Counted from the stretch's first letter, positions 1-7,024 are shown. The stretch: DNA of 14,790 bases from DATGEO01 sp035310015 (GCA_035310015.1 DATGEO010000056.1:1-14790); one strand, 5' to 3'. Notes: generated by a model from the letters alone, not told the origin. Made by a program: numbers and translations.

Positions 1-489
1 CTCGAGCGCGGCGTGCGCCTGCACGACATCGGCAAGATCGGTGTGCCCGACGCGGTGCTGCAGAAGCCGGGAAAGCTCACCGACCAAGAGTTCACGCAGA
101 TGAAGGCGCACACGACGATCGGGTTCGACATCCTCAGCGGCCTGAAGATGCTCACCGACGAGCTGGTGATCGTGCGCTCGCACCACGAGCGCTACGACGG
201 CAAGGGCTACCCCGATCGCTTGAAGGGAGACCAGCTGCCGATGTTCGCGTGGATCGCGAGCGCCGCGGACGCGATCGACGCGATGACGTCAGACCGTCCC
301 TACCGCAAGGGCATGTCCCTCGAGGTCGCGCTCGACCAGGTGCGCCAGGGCGCGGGCACCCACTTCCATCCCGACGTCGCCGAGGCCGTGCTCGACGCCG
401 CGCACAACGGCACCCTGACGCTCATCGAGCAGGAGTCGATGTACCGCGACGCGCCGGCCATCGGGGCGTTCGAAAACCCGGTCAGCTAG
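1..489 (+). CDS. HD-GYP domain protein, C-terminal part (5' end outside window)
   Basis: The reading frame is open at the left edge and ends at TAG 487-489, leaving 162 visible residues of an HD-GYP phosphohydrolase domain. HD-GYP proteins of this type usually hydrolyse cyclic di-GMP at a di- or tri-iron centre. Visible motifs, counted from the first codon, are HDIGK (residues 8-12) with VPD just after, the H-x3-G helix near residues 37-41, HHERYDGKGYP (61-71) including the diagnostic GYP, and the ADAIDAMTSDRPYRKG segment (89-104). All metal-ligand positions that fall inside the window look intact, so an active phosphodiesterase is plausible. The first conserved His and any N-terminal sensor, receiver or GAF region lie outside the window, so its input signal cannot be read. 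A GTG codon at 13 lies inside the domain and is not the real start. The gene converges on proS and is probably functionally unrelated to it. Confidence 0.93.
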   Translation, partial: LERGVRLHDIGKIGVPDAVLQKPGKLTDQEFTQMKAHTTIGFDILSGLKMLTDELVIVRSHHERYDGKGYPDRLKGDQLPMFAWIASAADAIDAMTSDRPYRKGMSLEVALDQVRQGAGTHFHPDVAEAVLDAAHNGTLTLIEQESMYRDAPAIGAFENPVS

Positions 490-505
490 GTGAAATTCAG
501 CTAGG
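482..505 (+). repeat. 9-bp direct repeat giving a tandem in-frame stop
   Basis: TCAGCTAGG occurs at 482-490 and again at 497-505, a period of 15 bp, which is a multiple of three. The first copy carries the TAG stop of the HD-GYP gene (487-489) and the second carries another TAG in the same frame (502-504). Readthrough of the first stop would add only four sense codons after it. This is directly visible; whether it is a selected double stop or a chance local duplication is unknown. Confidence 0.6.
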
Positions 506-593
506 CGACGCCGGGGAGACGCCCAACGCACTTTTGCGCACAAATGTGTGCTGCAAAGGAATTAATCCCTGCTCTTGCGCGCAAAGGCGGTGA
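490..593. other. Convergent intergenic region with imperfect hairpin and palindrome
   Basis: This 104-nt gap separates the 3' ends of the HD-GYP gene and proS. An imperfect stem lies at 533-557: GCACA (538-542) pairs with TGTGC (547-551) around a 4-nt loop, and after a bulged T the stem extends with TTTGC (533-537) against GCAAA (553-557). A second element, the perfect palindrome TTGCGCGCAA, is at 575-584. Neither is followed by a clear T-run on either strand, so a bidirectional intrinsic terminator is possible by position but not shown. The region is noticeably less GC-rich than the genes around it. I see no gene here. Confidence 0.4.
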
Positions 594-2060
594 TCAGTAG
601 GCCTTCGCCAGGGCGACCCGATGCCGCGAGGGTTGGCCGCACACGAAGCACGTGCCCGACGGCCGCGACTCCTCGTCGATGACGCGGATGGTCACGCCGC
701 CGGCGTCGGTCTTGACTCGCGCCTCCTCGGCCTCCTCCCCGCACCACTCGACCCAGGCGAAGCCGCCGCGGTCCTTGAAGTGCCGGACCACCTCGTCGAG
801 CGTCGAGAGCGTCACAGTGCTGGCGCGCTGAAACTCCCGCGCGCGCTCGAAAAGCCGTCTGTGAAATTCCTCGAGCTCGGCCGCCAGCGCCTGCGCGATG
901 CCGGCCGCCGGCAGCGCGCGCCGCGCGCGTGACAGCCGGTCGACCAGCTCAACCTGGCCCGCGTCGACGTCGCGCGCTCCGACGTTGAGGCGCAGGGGCA
1001 CGCCCTTCAGCTCCCAGTGCGCGTACTTGTCGCCGGGCCGCTCATCGCGCCAGTCGACGCGATGCCTGATGCCCGCGGCCTTCAGCTCCGGCGTCCAGCT
1101 CTCGATGAACTTCTCGACCTTGGCGCGGCCTTCCGCATCGCGAAAGATCGGCACCACCACCACCTGCACGGGCGCCACCCGAGGAGGCACGATCAGGCCC
1201 GAGTCGTCGCCGTGGGCCATCACGATCGCGCCCACGAGGCGGGTGCTGATGCCCCACGACGTCGAGTGGCACAGCTCGCGCTCGTTCTCCTTGTTCGAGA
1301 ACGAGATGTCGTAGGCGCGGGCGAAGTTCTGGCCGAAGTAGTGCGACGTGCCCATCTGCAGCGCGAGGCCGTCGCGCATCAGGCCCTCGAGCGTCAGCGT
1401 GTGCACGGCTCCAGGGAAAGTCTCGGACGGGGACTTCGGCCCGACCAGCACGGGCACCGCGAGCCAGTCCTCGGCGATCGAGCGGTAGTAGCCGAGGATC
1501 AGCTTGGCCTCGTCGATGGCCTCCTGCGCCGTGGCGTGGAACGTGTGCCCCTCCTGCCACCAGAACTCGCGGCTGCGCAGGAAGAGGCGTGACCGCATCT
1601 CCCAGCGCACGACGCTGTTCCACTGGTTGGTGAGCTTCGGCAGATCGCGGTGGCTCTGGATGTACCGCCGGATGGTGTTGCCGATGATGGTCTCGGACGT
1701 GGGCCGCACCGCCAGCGGCACCTCCAGGTCCTCCATCGACGCGCCCGCTTTCGTGACCCATGCCACCTCGGGGCCGAAACCCTCGATGTGCTCGGCCTCT
1801 TTGACGAGCAGGTCCTGGGGGATGAGCAGCGGGAAGGCCCAGTTCTCGTGCCCGCTCTCCTTGATCATGTCGTCGAAGGCGCGCGTGATCGCCTCCCACA
1901 TCGCCCAGCCATAAGGGCGGACGACCATCATCCCGCGCACGCCGGACCAGTCGGCCATCTCGGCCTTGCGGACGACGTCGGTGTACCAGCGGTCGAAGTC
2001 GTCGGACATCTTGGTGATGTCCTTCACGAAATCCTGCTGCTCCTCCACGGTCTCCCTCAT
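594..2060 (-). CDS. proS: Prolyl-tRNA synthetase, archaeal/eukaryote-like short form
   Basis: This cytoplasmic class II aminoacyl-tRNA synthetase charges tRNA-Pro with proline. It has 488 residues from the ATG at 2058-2060. That start is preferred to an in-frame TTG 15 nt upstream because GGGAG sits 8 nt before the ATG and the TTG abuts that site. Class II features are visible: RPTSETII (119-126), a motif 2 region around RWEMRSRLFLRSREFWWQEG (152-171), the motif 3 region AHGDDSGL (282-289), an anticodon-binding domain from about 297 to 400, and a C-terminal zinc-type domain ending in AKAY. The protein lacks the roughly 180-residue editing insertion of typical bacterial ProRS, which fits the short archaeal/eukaryote-like type with its characteristic C-terminal Tyr. 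The C-terminal domain retains only C440, C471 and C474, where the family usually has two Cys pairs. It is the last gene of the minus-strand series, 62 nt after ispG. Confidence 0.97.
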   Translation of the reverse strand: MRETVEEQQDFVKDITKMSDDFDRWYTDVVRKAEMADWSGVRGMMVVRPYGWAMWEAITRAFDDMIKESGHENWAFPLLIPQDLLVKEAEHIEGFGPEVAWVTKAGASMEDLEVPLAVRPTSETIIGNTIRRYIQSHRDLPKLTNQWNSVVRWEMRSRLFLRSREFWWQEGHTFHATAQEAIDEAKLILGYYRSIAEDWLAVPVLVGPKSPSETFPGAVHTLTLEGLMRDGLALQMGTSHYFGQNFARAYDISFSNKENERELCHSTSWGISTRLVGAIVMAHGDDSGLIVPPRVAPVQVVVVPIFRDAEGRAKVEKFIESWTPELKAAGIRHRVDWRDERPGDKYAHWELKGVPLRLNVGARDVDAGQVELVDRLSRARRALPAAGIAQALAAELEEFHRRLFERAREFQRASTVTLSTLDEVVRHFKDRGGFAWVEWCGEEAEEARVKTDAGGVTIRVIDEESRPSGTCFVCGQPSRHRVALAKAY

Positions 2061-2068
2061 ACGAATAG

Positions 2069-2073
2069 CTCCC
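2069..2073 (-). promoter_or_regulatory. Shine-Dalgarno site deciding the proS start
   Basis: On the minus strand GGGAG is followed by 8 nt and then ATG (2058-2060). This supports the ATG start of proS over the TTG at 2073-2075, which overlaps the site. Confidence 0.7.
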
Positions 2074-2103
2074 AAGTATTGATGAGATCAGTCACACCAA
2101 ACC

Positions 2104-2123
2104 GCCCGCGCGAGAGCGCGGGC
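2104..2123 (-). terminator. Strong 8-bp hairpin at the ispG stop (terminator or processing stem)
   Basis: GCCCGCGC (2104-2111) and GCGCGGGC (2116-2123) form a perfect 8-bp GC stem around a 4-nt loop. On the minus strand, the sense strand here, the loop reads TCTC and the stem begins with the last base of the ispG TAG. The sequence that follows is GGTTTGGTGTGA, which has some T but no proper T-run. It could be a weak or attenuating terminator between ispG and proS, an mRNA stabiliser, or a processing site. The remaining gap to proS holds no convincing promoter and is too short for a T-box. Confidence 0.45.
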
Positions 2124-3250
2124 TAGCTCGGGATCGGAGCGGCGTGCTCGGCTGCGATCGCGTCGATCTCAGCCAGCAGCACGGGGAGCAGCTCCTCCTG
2201 GGGCACGGTCTTGTACAGCTTACCCTTCTTGAAAATCACGCCCTTGCCGCGGCCCCCGGTGACGCCGATGTCGGCGTGACGAGCCTCGGCGGGACCGTTC
2301 ACGACGCAGCCCATGACCGCCACCGTGACGGGGACTCTGAGCGCGGCGATGTGCGCCTCGACCGCCTTCACCGTCGGCACCATGTCGTACTCGAGGCGGC
2401 CGCAGGTCGGGCAGGCGATCAAGGTCGCGCTTTCGTTGCGAAACGCGAGCGTCTTCAGGATCTCGTGCGCCACGCGGATCTCCTCGCGCGGGTCGGAGGT
2501 CGCGAGCGAGACGCGAATCGTGTCGCCGATGCCCTCGCCGAGGAGCATGCCCAGCCCGACCGCGCTGCGAATGCTGCCCGCCTGCACCGGGCCGGATTCC
2601 GTGACGCCGAGATGAATGGGGTACGGCCGCGCCTGGGCGAACTTCCGGTTCGCCATCACGTTCGTCCACACGTCCGTCGCCTTGAGCGAGACCTTGATGA
2701 AGCCGGGGCCGTAGTCGAGGTCCTCGAGGATCTTGCAGTGGCCGAGCGCGACCTCGACCATGCGGTCGGCCGTGCGCTCGCGGTCGTCGCGGTCGATGTG
2801 ATGCTGCTCGCGCAGGCTCTTGTGCACCTCTTCGGGCAGCGACCCGGCGTTGACGCCGATGCGGAACGGGATCTGCCGCTCCTTCGCCGCGTTCACGACC
2901 CTGACGACCTTCTCGCGGTCGGGGATGTTGCCCGGGTTGAGGCGCAGGCAGTGCACGCCCGCCTCGATGGCCATCAGCGCGAGCGTGTGATCGTAATGGA
3001 TGTCGGCGATGACCGGCAGCGGCGAGCCCTTGACGATCTCTTTCAGGGCTTCGGCCGCCTCTTTGTCGGGCACGGCGGGCCGCACCAGCTCGCAGCCGGC
3101 GTCTTTGAGCTCGTGGATCTGGCGCAGAGTCGCCTTGACGTCGCGTGTGTCGGTCTTCGTCATCGTCTGCACGGCGATCGGAGCCGCGCCGCCGATGACG
3201 ACGCCGCCGACGTTCACCGGGATCGACCTCCGGCGCATGACCAGCGGCAT
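2123..3250 (-). CDS. ispG: 4-hydroxy-3-methylbut-2-enyl diphosphate synthase (flavodoxin/ferredoxin-dependent)
   Basis: IspG (GcpE) is the cytoplasmic [4Fe-4S] enzyme of the MEP isoprenoid pathway that reductively converts MEcPP to HMBPP. The 375 residues contain an N-terminal TIM-barrel region (for example VQTMTKTDT near 27-35, LRLNPGNI near 102-109, FRIGVNAGSLPEEV near 129-142) and a C-terminal cluster domain. Expected cluster ligands are visible as C280 and C283 (CPTCGR), C315 (MGCVVNGP) and E322, with the same relative spacing as in characterised enzymes. The usual GPGE is GPAE here. ATG at 3248-3250 is 3 nt after the rseP stop, with AAGAG directly against it, so re-initiation after rseP is likely; a second ATG at 3236-3238 would shorten the protein by four residues. 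The neighbouring dxr encodes another enzyme of the same pathway. Confidence 0.98.
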   Translation of the reverse strand: MPLVMRRRSIPVNVGGVVIGGAAPIAVQTMTKTDTRDVKATLRQIHELKDAGCELVRPAVPDKEAAEALKEIVKGSPLPVIADIHYDHTLALMAIEAGVHCLRLNPGNIPDREKVVRVVNAAKERQIPFRIGVNAGSLPEEVHKSLREQHHIDRDDRERTADRMVEVALGHCKILEDLDYGPGFIKVSLKATDVWTNVMANRKFAQARPYPIHLGVTESGPVQAGSIRSAVGLGMLLGEGIGDTIRVSLATSDPREEIRVAHEILKTLAFRNESATLIACPTCGRLEYDMVPTVKAVEAHIAALRVPVTVAVMGCVVNGPAEARHADIGVTGGRGKGVIFKKGKLYKTVPQEELLPVLLAEIDAIAAEHAAPIPS

Positions 3251-3253
3251 CTC

Positions 3254-4306
3254 TTAATGCACGCCGGAGAACTGGCCGGAGGCGATGCGCTGGATGTCGA
3301 GGAAGCTGATCACGGCCGCGAGCACGAGCAGCGCGACCAGGCCCCAGCGCTGGAAGTTCAGCTCGCTGTTGCGGTCGAACGGCCGGCGCCGCAGCCACTC
3401 GACGACCACGACCACGATGCGCCCGCCGTCGAGGGCGAGCAGCGGCAGCAGGTTGGTCACGCCCAGCGCGACCGACAGGAGCGCCACGAGCCAGACGTAG
3501 GTCGGCGGCCCTTGGTTGACCGCGTCGATGGTGGTGGCGGCGATGCCGATGGGCCCGGTCAGCCCGTCAGGGCCGAGCAGCCCGCCCTTCACCTGGCCTG
3601 TCGCGAGGGAGTACAGGCCCTGGGCGATGACCGCGGTGGCCTGGAAGGGAAAGCTCACGCCCTCCTGGACCGCGGTGACCGGGGTCAGGAGGTGGGCGAC
3701 TTGGATGCCGATCAGGCATCCGGACTGGTCGCACTGCGGGGTCACGGTGTACGTGAACGGCTTACCGTCCGCGTGCACACCGGTGAGGACCATCGGCTGG
3801 CCCTTGTGGGCGCTCTCCTCCTGCTGGATCTGGCCTGGATCGGTGATGGCCCGGCCGTTCAGGGTGCGGATGTGGTCACCCGCGAGCAGTCCCGCCTGCG
3901 ACGCGGGCGTGTTCGGCAGCACGGCTACCACCTTCCCGGGGTCGCTGTTGAGCTGCGCCAGCCCAAAACCTGTGATCAGGACCATCGCCACCAGGAAGTT
4001 CGCGATCGGGCCTGCGGCCAGGATCGCGATGCGCTGCAGCGGCGGCCTGGAGTGGAAGCCGTTCGGCTCGTTGAAGTCGCCGGCCTCCATGCCGCCCATC
4101 CGGACATAGCCCAGGATCGGCAGCAGCCGGAGCGCGTACAGAGTGCCGTTCCGGGTGGTCGACCAGAGCCGCGTGCCCGCTCCGATCGAGAACTCCAGGA
4201 CCCTGACCTTGAACAGCTTGGCCGCCAGGAAGTGGCCCGCCTCATGCGGCGCGATGAGGATCAGGAACATTCCCGCGATGCCGAGGACGTACAGAACGTC
4301 GGCCAT
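3254..4306 (-). CDS. rseP: RIP metalloprotease, site-2 protease family (RseP-like)
   Basis: This is a polytopic membrane zinc protease that cuts substrates, typically anti-sigma factors or remnant signal peptides, within the membrane. Its 350 residues show an N-terminal membrane segment leading into the active-site HEAGH (21-25), a second hydrophobic segment (about 93-118), one PDZ-like domain (about 122-205), and a C-terminal membrane segment with NLLPLLALDGG (285-295), whose Asp is the third zinc ligand. A last hydrophobic helix spans about 321-336. There is a single PDZ domain, as in many Gram-positive homologues, rather than the two of E. coli RseP. The PDZ contains two close cysteines (C192 and C197). 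The start ATG (4304-4306) shares its A with the dxr stop (TGATG), indicating coupling. No sigma/anti-sigma pair is nearby, so its substrate is unknown. Confidence 0.96.
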   Translation of the reverse strand: MADVLYVLGIAGMFLILIAPHEAGHFLAAKLFKVRVLEFSIGAGTRLWSTTRNGTLYALRLLPILGYVRMGGMEAGDFNEPNGFHSRPPLQRIAILAAGPIANFLVAMVLITGFGLAQLNSDPGKVVAVLPNTPASQAGLLAGDHIRTLNGRAITDPGQIQQEESAHKGQPMVLTGVHADGKPFTYTVTPQCDQSGCLIGIQVAHLLTPVTAVQEGVSFPFQATAVIAQGLYSLATGQVKGGLLGPDGLTGPIGIAATTIDAVNQGPPTYVWLVALLSVALGVTNLLPLLALDGGRIVVVVVEWLRRRPFDRNSELNFQRWGLVALLVLAAVISFLDIQRIASGQFSGVH

Positions 4307-5409
4307 CAGGGCTTCAATCTACCGGAGGGGATCAGGCTCCCCTTCACATAAGCCCGCGCCCAGCCGTCGGCCTCCATGATCTCGGGCAGGGTCTCGCCCG
4401 TGCCCGGGAAGGCCTCCAGAGCCCTCTGCACGGAGGCGACGATGCCGCTGAAGGGCATCGCCCCCGCCAGGAAGGCGTTGACCGCCTCCTCGTTGGCGGC
4501 GTTGAGAACCGCCGGCCGGCCGCCACCCGCCCGGGCGGCCTCGCGCGCCAGCCGGACGGCCGGAAAGCGGGTCTCGTCCAGGGCGTGGAACTCGATGCCC
4601 GACAGCTCGACCACGGCTGCCTCCGGCACGGCGTCCGGAAGCCGGTCGGGGTACGCCAGCGCCACGGCGATGGGCAGCCTCATGTCCGGGCGACCGAGCT
4701 GGGCCTTGATCGACCCGTCGACGAACTCCACAAGGGAATGAACGACGCTCTGGGGGTGAATGGATACGCCGATGGCGTCCAGCGGCACGCCGAAGAGGTG
4801 GTGGGCCTCGATGACCTCGAGCCCCTTGTTCATGAGCGTCGCCGAGTCGATCGTGACCTTCGGGCCCATCGACCAGCGGGGGTGATTCAGCGCCTGCTCG
4901 ACCGTGACCTGGTCGAGGTCGAGGTCGGGATGCGCCCAGAAGGGACCGCCCGAAGCGGTGATGATGAGCCGGCGCACACTGTCCCGGCTCTCACCCCACA
5001 GGCACTGCCATATGGCGCTGTGCTCGGAGTCGACCGGTCGCACGCCGCGCTCCCCAGCCGCCTTCATCACCAAGGCGCCGGCCATCACCAGCACCTCTTT
5101 GGTGGCGAGCGCCACCTCCTTGCCGGCGCGGAGCGCCGCCAGCGTCGGCGTGAGCGCGCGGGCTCCGGGAATCGCGACGAGCACCAGATCGCAGCGAGGA
5201 TCGGTGACCATCGCCTGGACGAGGTCGTCGAAATCCCCCTCCCCCCCCTGGCCCTGGATGACGTACTCGGCTTCGCGACGTACCGTCCGCCTGCCTTCGG
5301 TGAGACCGAACAGCTTCAGCCGCGAAGGATTGCGGTCGATCACGTCCAGCGCCTGCCGTCCGATCGAGCCGGTGGCGCCGAGGATGGCGACGTTGACCGG
5401 GCGCGTCAC
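4306..5409 (-). CDS. dxr: 1-deoxy-D-xylulose 5-phosphate reductoisomerase, shortened NADPH domain
   Basis: Dxr (IspC) converts DXP to MEP with NADPH and a divalent metal, the first committed MEP-pathway step. The chosen start is GTG 5407-5409, which overlaps the cdsA stop as GTGA; the frame runs on upstream without a stop, but that stretch is the coding DNA of cdsA. The product has 367 residues, while the family is usually about 380-400. Visible motifs are the nucleotide-binding GATGSIG (11-17), the metal-site VDSEH (126-130), ASGGPF (152-157), HPRWSMG (176-182) and DSATLMNKGLEVIEA (188-202), all well conserved. The N-terminal domain is odd. Between GLTEGR and GDFDDLV, about 20-25 residues of the usual second half of the Rossmann fold are absent, the common ANKE is ATKE (102-105), and the usual AAIVGAAGL-like segment reads VAIPGARAL. 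Catalytic residues are kept, so it is probably active. Confidence 0.96.
   Translation of the reverse strand: MTRPVNVAILGATGSIGRQALDVIDRNPSRLKLFGLTEGRRTVRREAEYVIQGQGGEGDFDDLVQAMVTDPRCDLVLVAIPGARALTPTLAALRAGKEVALATKEVLVMAGALVMKAAGERGVRPVDSEHSAIWQCLWGESRDSVRRLIITASGGPFWAHPDLDLDQVTVEQALNHPRWSMGPKVTIDSATLMNKGLEVIEAHHLFGVPLDAIGVSIHPQSVVHSLVEFVDGSIKAQLGRPDMRLPIAVALAYPDRLPDAVPEAAVVELSGIEFHALDETRFPAVRLAREAARAGGGRPAVLNAANEEAVNAFLAGAMPFSGIVASVQRALEAFPGTGETLPEIMEADGWARAYVKGSLIPSGRLKP
5235..5248 (-). repeat. G-rich homopolymer tract inside dxr
   Basis: On the plus strand C5 (5235-5239), one T and C8 (5241-5248) appear, so the dxr sense strand reads G8-A-G5. It encodes the Gly-Gly-Glu-Gly piece in the shortened region of Dxr. 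The frame is intact through it. Such a run is prone to replication slippage and to sequencing error. Confidence 0.8.
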
Positions 5410-6248
5410 CGAGACAGCAGCCCGAACAGCGATACATAGAAGAAGACGACGATCGATGGAAACAGGATCGAGTCCAGGCGGTCGAGCACGCCGCCGTGCC
5501 CGGGGATGAGGTTCGACGAGTCCTTCATGTCGGCGAGACGCTTCATCTGCGACTCGACGAGGTCGCCCATCTGCGCGCTGACGCCGACCAGCAGGCCGAG
5601 AGCGATGCCGTGCAGCGGCGAGATGCCGAGCACCACCGACACGCCGACGAGCATCGCGATCGTGGCCGCGACCACGCCGGCGATCGCACCCTCGAGTGTC
5701 TTGTGCGGGCTGATCGCGTTGAAGAACGGATGCCTGCCGATACGGCTGCCCACCAGCAGCGCGGCCGCGTCGCTCGCGATCACGGCGAAGATGGTGAACG
5801 CGGTCCACACGAGGCCGTGCGGCTTCGACGTGTACAGCAGCAGGTAGTAGTTGAACGGCATGCCGATGTACAGCGCGCCGGCCATGCCCATCGCCCAGCG
5901 CCCCAACCCCTGGCGCCGTCCCGGGACCACGAGGAATGCACCCAGGCCCACGACAAGGGCGAGGGAGAGCACCAGCGTCACGTCGACCGCTTTGAGCAGC
6001 GTGCTGCTGAGCACGAAGAAGAAGCCGAGCGGGAAGAGCAGCCACGAAGGCGCGCGCGAGCCCATGCCGTCGGACAGGCCGCGGAACTCCCACAAGGCCA
6101 GGCCGGAAAGGATTAGCGCGAGCGCGTACGCGCCATACGTGCCGGCGTAGAGAGCCGCGAGCACGATGCCGATGAACACCGCCCCGCTGAGGATGCGGAC
6201 CATCAGCGGGCTCACGACCGGCCGCACGGGCACGCGCGTGGTGGTCAT
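5406..6248 (-). CDS. cdsA: Phosphatidate cytidylyltransferase (CDP-diglyceride synthase)
   Basis: CdsA is an integral membrane enzyme that makes CDP-diacylglycerol from phosphatidic acid and CTP, the branch point for bacterial phospholipids. The 280-residue protein has about seven or eight hydrophobic segments (starting near residues 14, 39, 68, 89, 118, 147, 190 and 263). It carries the full family signature near the C-terminus: SQMKRLADMKDSSNLIPGHG (233-252) followed by GVLDRLD. The SPHKTLEG motif (180-187) and D160 in IASDAAALL are also present. The start ATG 6246-6248 overlaps the uppS stop as ATGA and no Shine-Dalgarno is evident, so translation is probably coupled to uppS. An in-frame upstream extension exists but lies in uppS coding DNA and encodes Arg-rich non-homologous sequence, so I rejected it. 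Confidence 0.97.
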   Translation of the reverse strand: MTTTRVPVRPVVSPLMVRILSGAVFIGIVLAALYAGTYGAYALALILSGLALWEFRGLSDGMGSRAPSWLLFPLGFFFVLSSTLLKAVDVTLVLSLALVVGLGAFLVVPGRRQGLGRWAMGMAGALYIGMPFNYYLLLYTSKPHGLVWTAFTIFAVIASDAAALLVGSRIGRHPFFNAISPHKTLEGAIAGVVAATIAMLVGVSVVLGISPLHGIALGLLVGVSAQMGDLVESQMKRLADMKDSSNLIPGHGGVLDRLDSILFPSIVVFFYVSLFGLLSR

Positions 6249-6991
6249 CGGGTCGCGCCGTCGGCGGCCTGGAGCGCTGGCTCCTCCTCGGGCCGACCGC
6301 CGAAGCGGCGGACGCGTGAGGCATAGTCGGCGAGGGCCGCCCTGAGGTCGTCGACGTCGAAGTCGGGCCACAGCGTGTCGGTGACGAGCATCTCGGCGTA
6401 GGCCGACTGCCACAGCAGGAAGTTGCTCACGCGGCGCTCGCCGGCCGTGCGGATGATGAGGTCCGGATCCGGCAGGTCAGGGTTGTAGAGGCGCTCGGCG
6501 ATCGCCGCCTCGTCGACCTGGTCCGGGCGCAGGCCGTCCGCGACGATCCGCTTCACCGCGTCGATGACCTCCGCGCGCCCTCCGTAGTTCAGACATACGT
6601 TGAGCACGCCGTTCCGGTTCTGGGCCGTGCGGGCGATGGCCTCGTCGATGCGCTCGCGCATGCGCGGCGACAGCTCGTCGCGGCGCCCGCTGACGACGAT
6701 GCGTACGCCGCGGCGGTGCATCTCCTCGATCTCGCGCTGCATCGTCTCGTGAAAAAGACGCATGAGTGCACGAACCTCCGCGCGCGGCCGCGTCCAGTTC
6801 TCCGTCGAGAAGGCGTACACCGAGAGCACCTTCACGCCCAGCTGCTCGCACCCTTCCAGCACGCGCTTGATGGCGCGGACCCCGGCGCGATGGCCGAAGC
6901 TGGCGGGCCGGTTCCGGCGCCTGGCCCAGCGGCCGTTGCCGTCCATGATGATGCCGATGTGACGGGGTACCGACGGCTCCAAGGCCCTCAA
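6245..6991 (-). CDS. uppS: Undecaprenyl diphosphate synthase (cis-prenyltransferase)
   Basis: UppS condenses isopentenyl diphosphate units onto farnesyl diphosphate to give the C55 lipid carrier for cell-wall and surface-polymer synthesis. The 248 residues contain all cis-prenyltransferase blocks: HIGIIMDGNGRWA (11-23) with the catalytic Asp at 17, GHRAG (33-37), YAFSTENW (59-66), LNYGGRAE (134-141), and DLIIRTAGERRVSNFLLWQ (177-195) with the downstream Tyr/Glu. The start is uncertain. TTG 6989-6991 has no Shine-Dalgarno, while TTG 6980-6982 has a GAGG only a few bases before it and would give 245 residues. No ATG or GTG start lies upstream of the conserved HIGIIMDG. A 7-bp hairpin sits just before the start. 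It lies between frr and cdsA, the usual place in Gram-positive clusters. Confidence 0.96.
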   Translation of the reverse strand: MRALEPSVPRHIGIIMDGNGRWARRRNRPASFGHRAGVRAIKRVLEGCEQLGVKVLSVYAFSTENWTRPRAEVRALMRLFHETMQREIEEMHRRGVRIVVSGRRDELSPRMRERIDEAIARTAQNRNGVLNVCLNYGGRAEVIDAVKRIVADGLRPDQVDEAAIAERLYNPDLPDPDLIIRTAGERRVSNFLLWQSAYAEMLVTDTLWPDFDVDDLRAALADYASRVRRFGGRPEEEPALQAADGATR

Positions 6992-6997
6992 AGAGTA

Positions 6998-7024
6998 CCG
7001 GCGGAGCCCCGAACCTGCCGCCGG
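6998..7024 (-). other. Hairpin in the frr-uppS gap, immediately before the uppS start
   Basis: CCGGCGG (6998-7004) and CCGCCGG (7018-7024) are perfect inverted repeats of 7 bp around a 13-nt loop. In the sense RNA the stem ends 6 nt before the TTG start of uppS, and there is no T-run to suggest a terminator. It occupies most of the 37-nt gap where a ribosome-binding site would be expected, so it could dampen independent uppS initiation. Its role is inferred only from position. Confidence 0.45.

Noticed and set aside
2061..2122. T-box or riboswitch before proS
   Set aside because: The gap is only 62 nt, mostly one simple hairpin plus the ribosome-binding site; it is too short for a T-box and no specifier structure is seen.
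2144..4351. 735-codon open frame on the plus strand opposite ispG and rseP
   Set aside because: It lies wholly antisense to two well-conserved genes. Its translation is low-complexity, rich in Arg, Asp, His, Val and Leu, as expected from the antisense of GC-rich codons, and shows no domain.
5410..6324. Upstream extension of the dxr frame across cdsA
   Set aside because: The extension encodes Arg/Ala/Pro-rich sequence with no homology and runs through conserved cdsA; the real dxr start is the GTG overlapping the cdsA stop.
6249..6413. Upstream extension of cdsA into uppS
   Set aside because: It encodes Arg-rich sequence inside conserved uppS codons; the ATG overlapping the uppS stop fits the family start.
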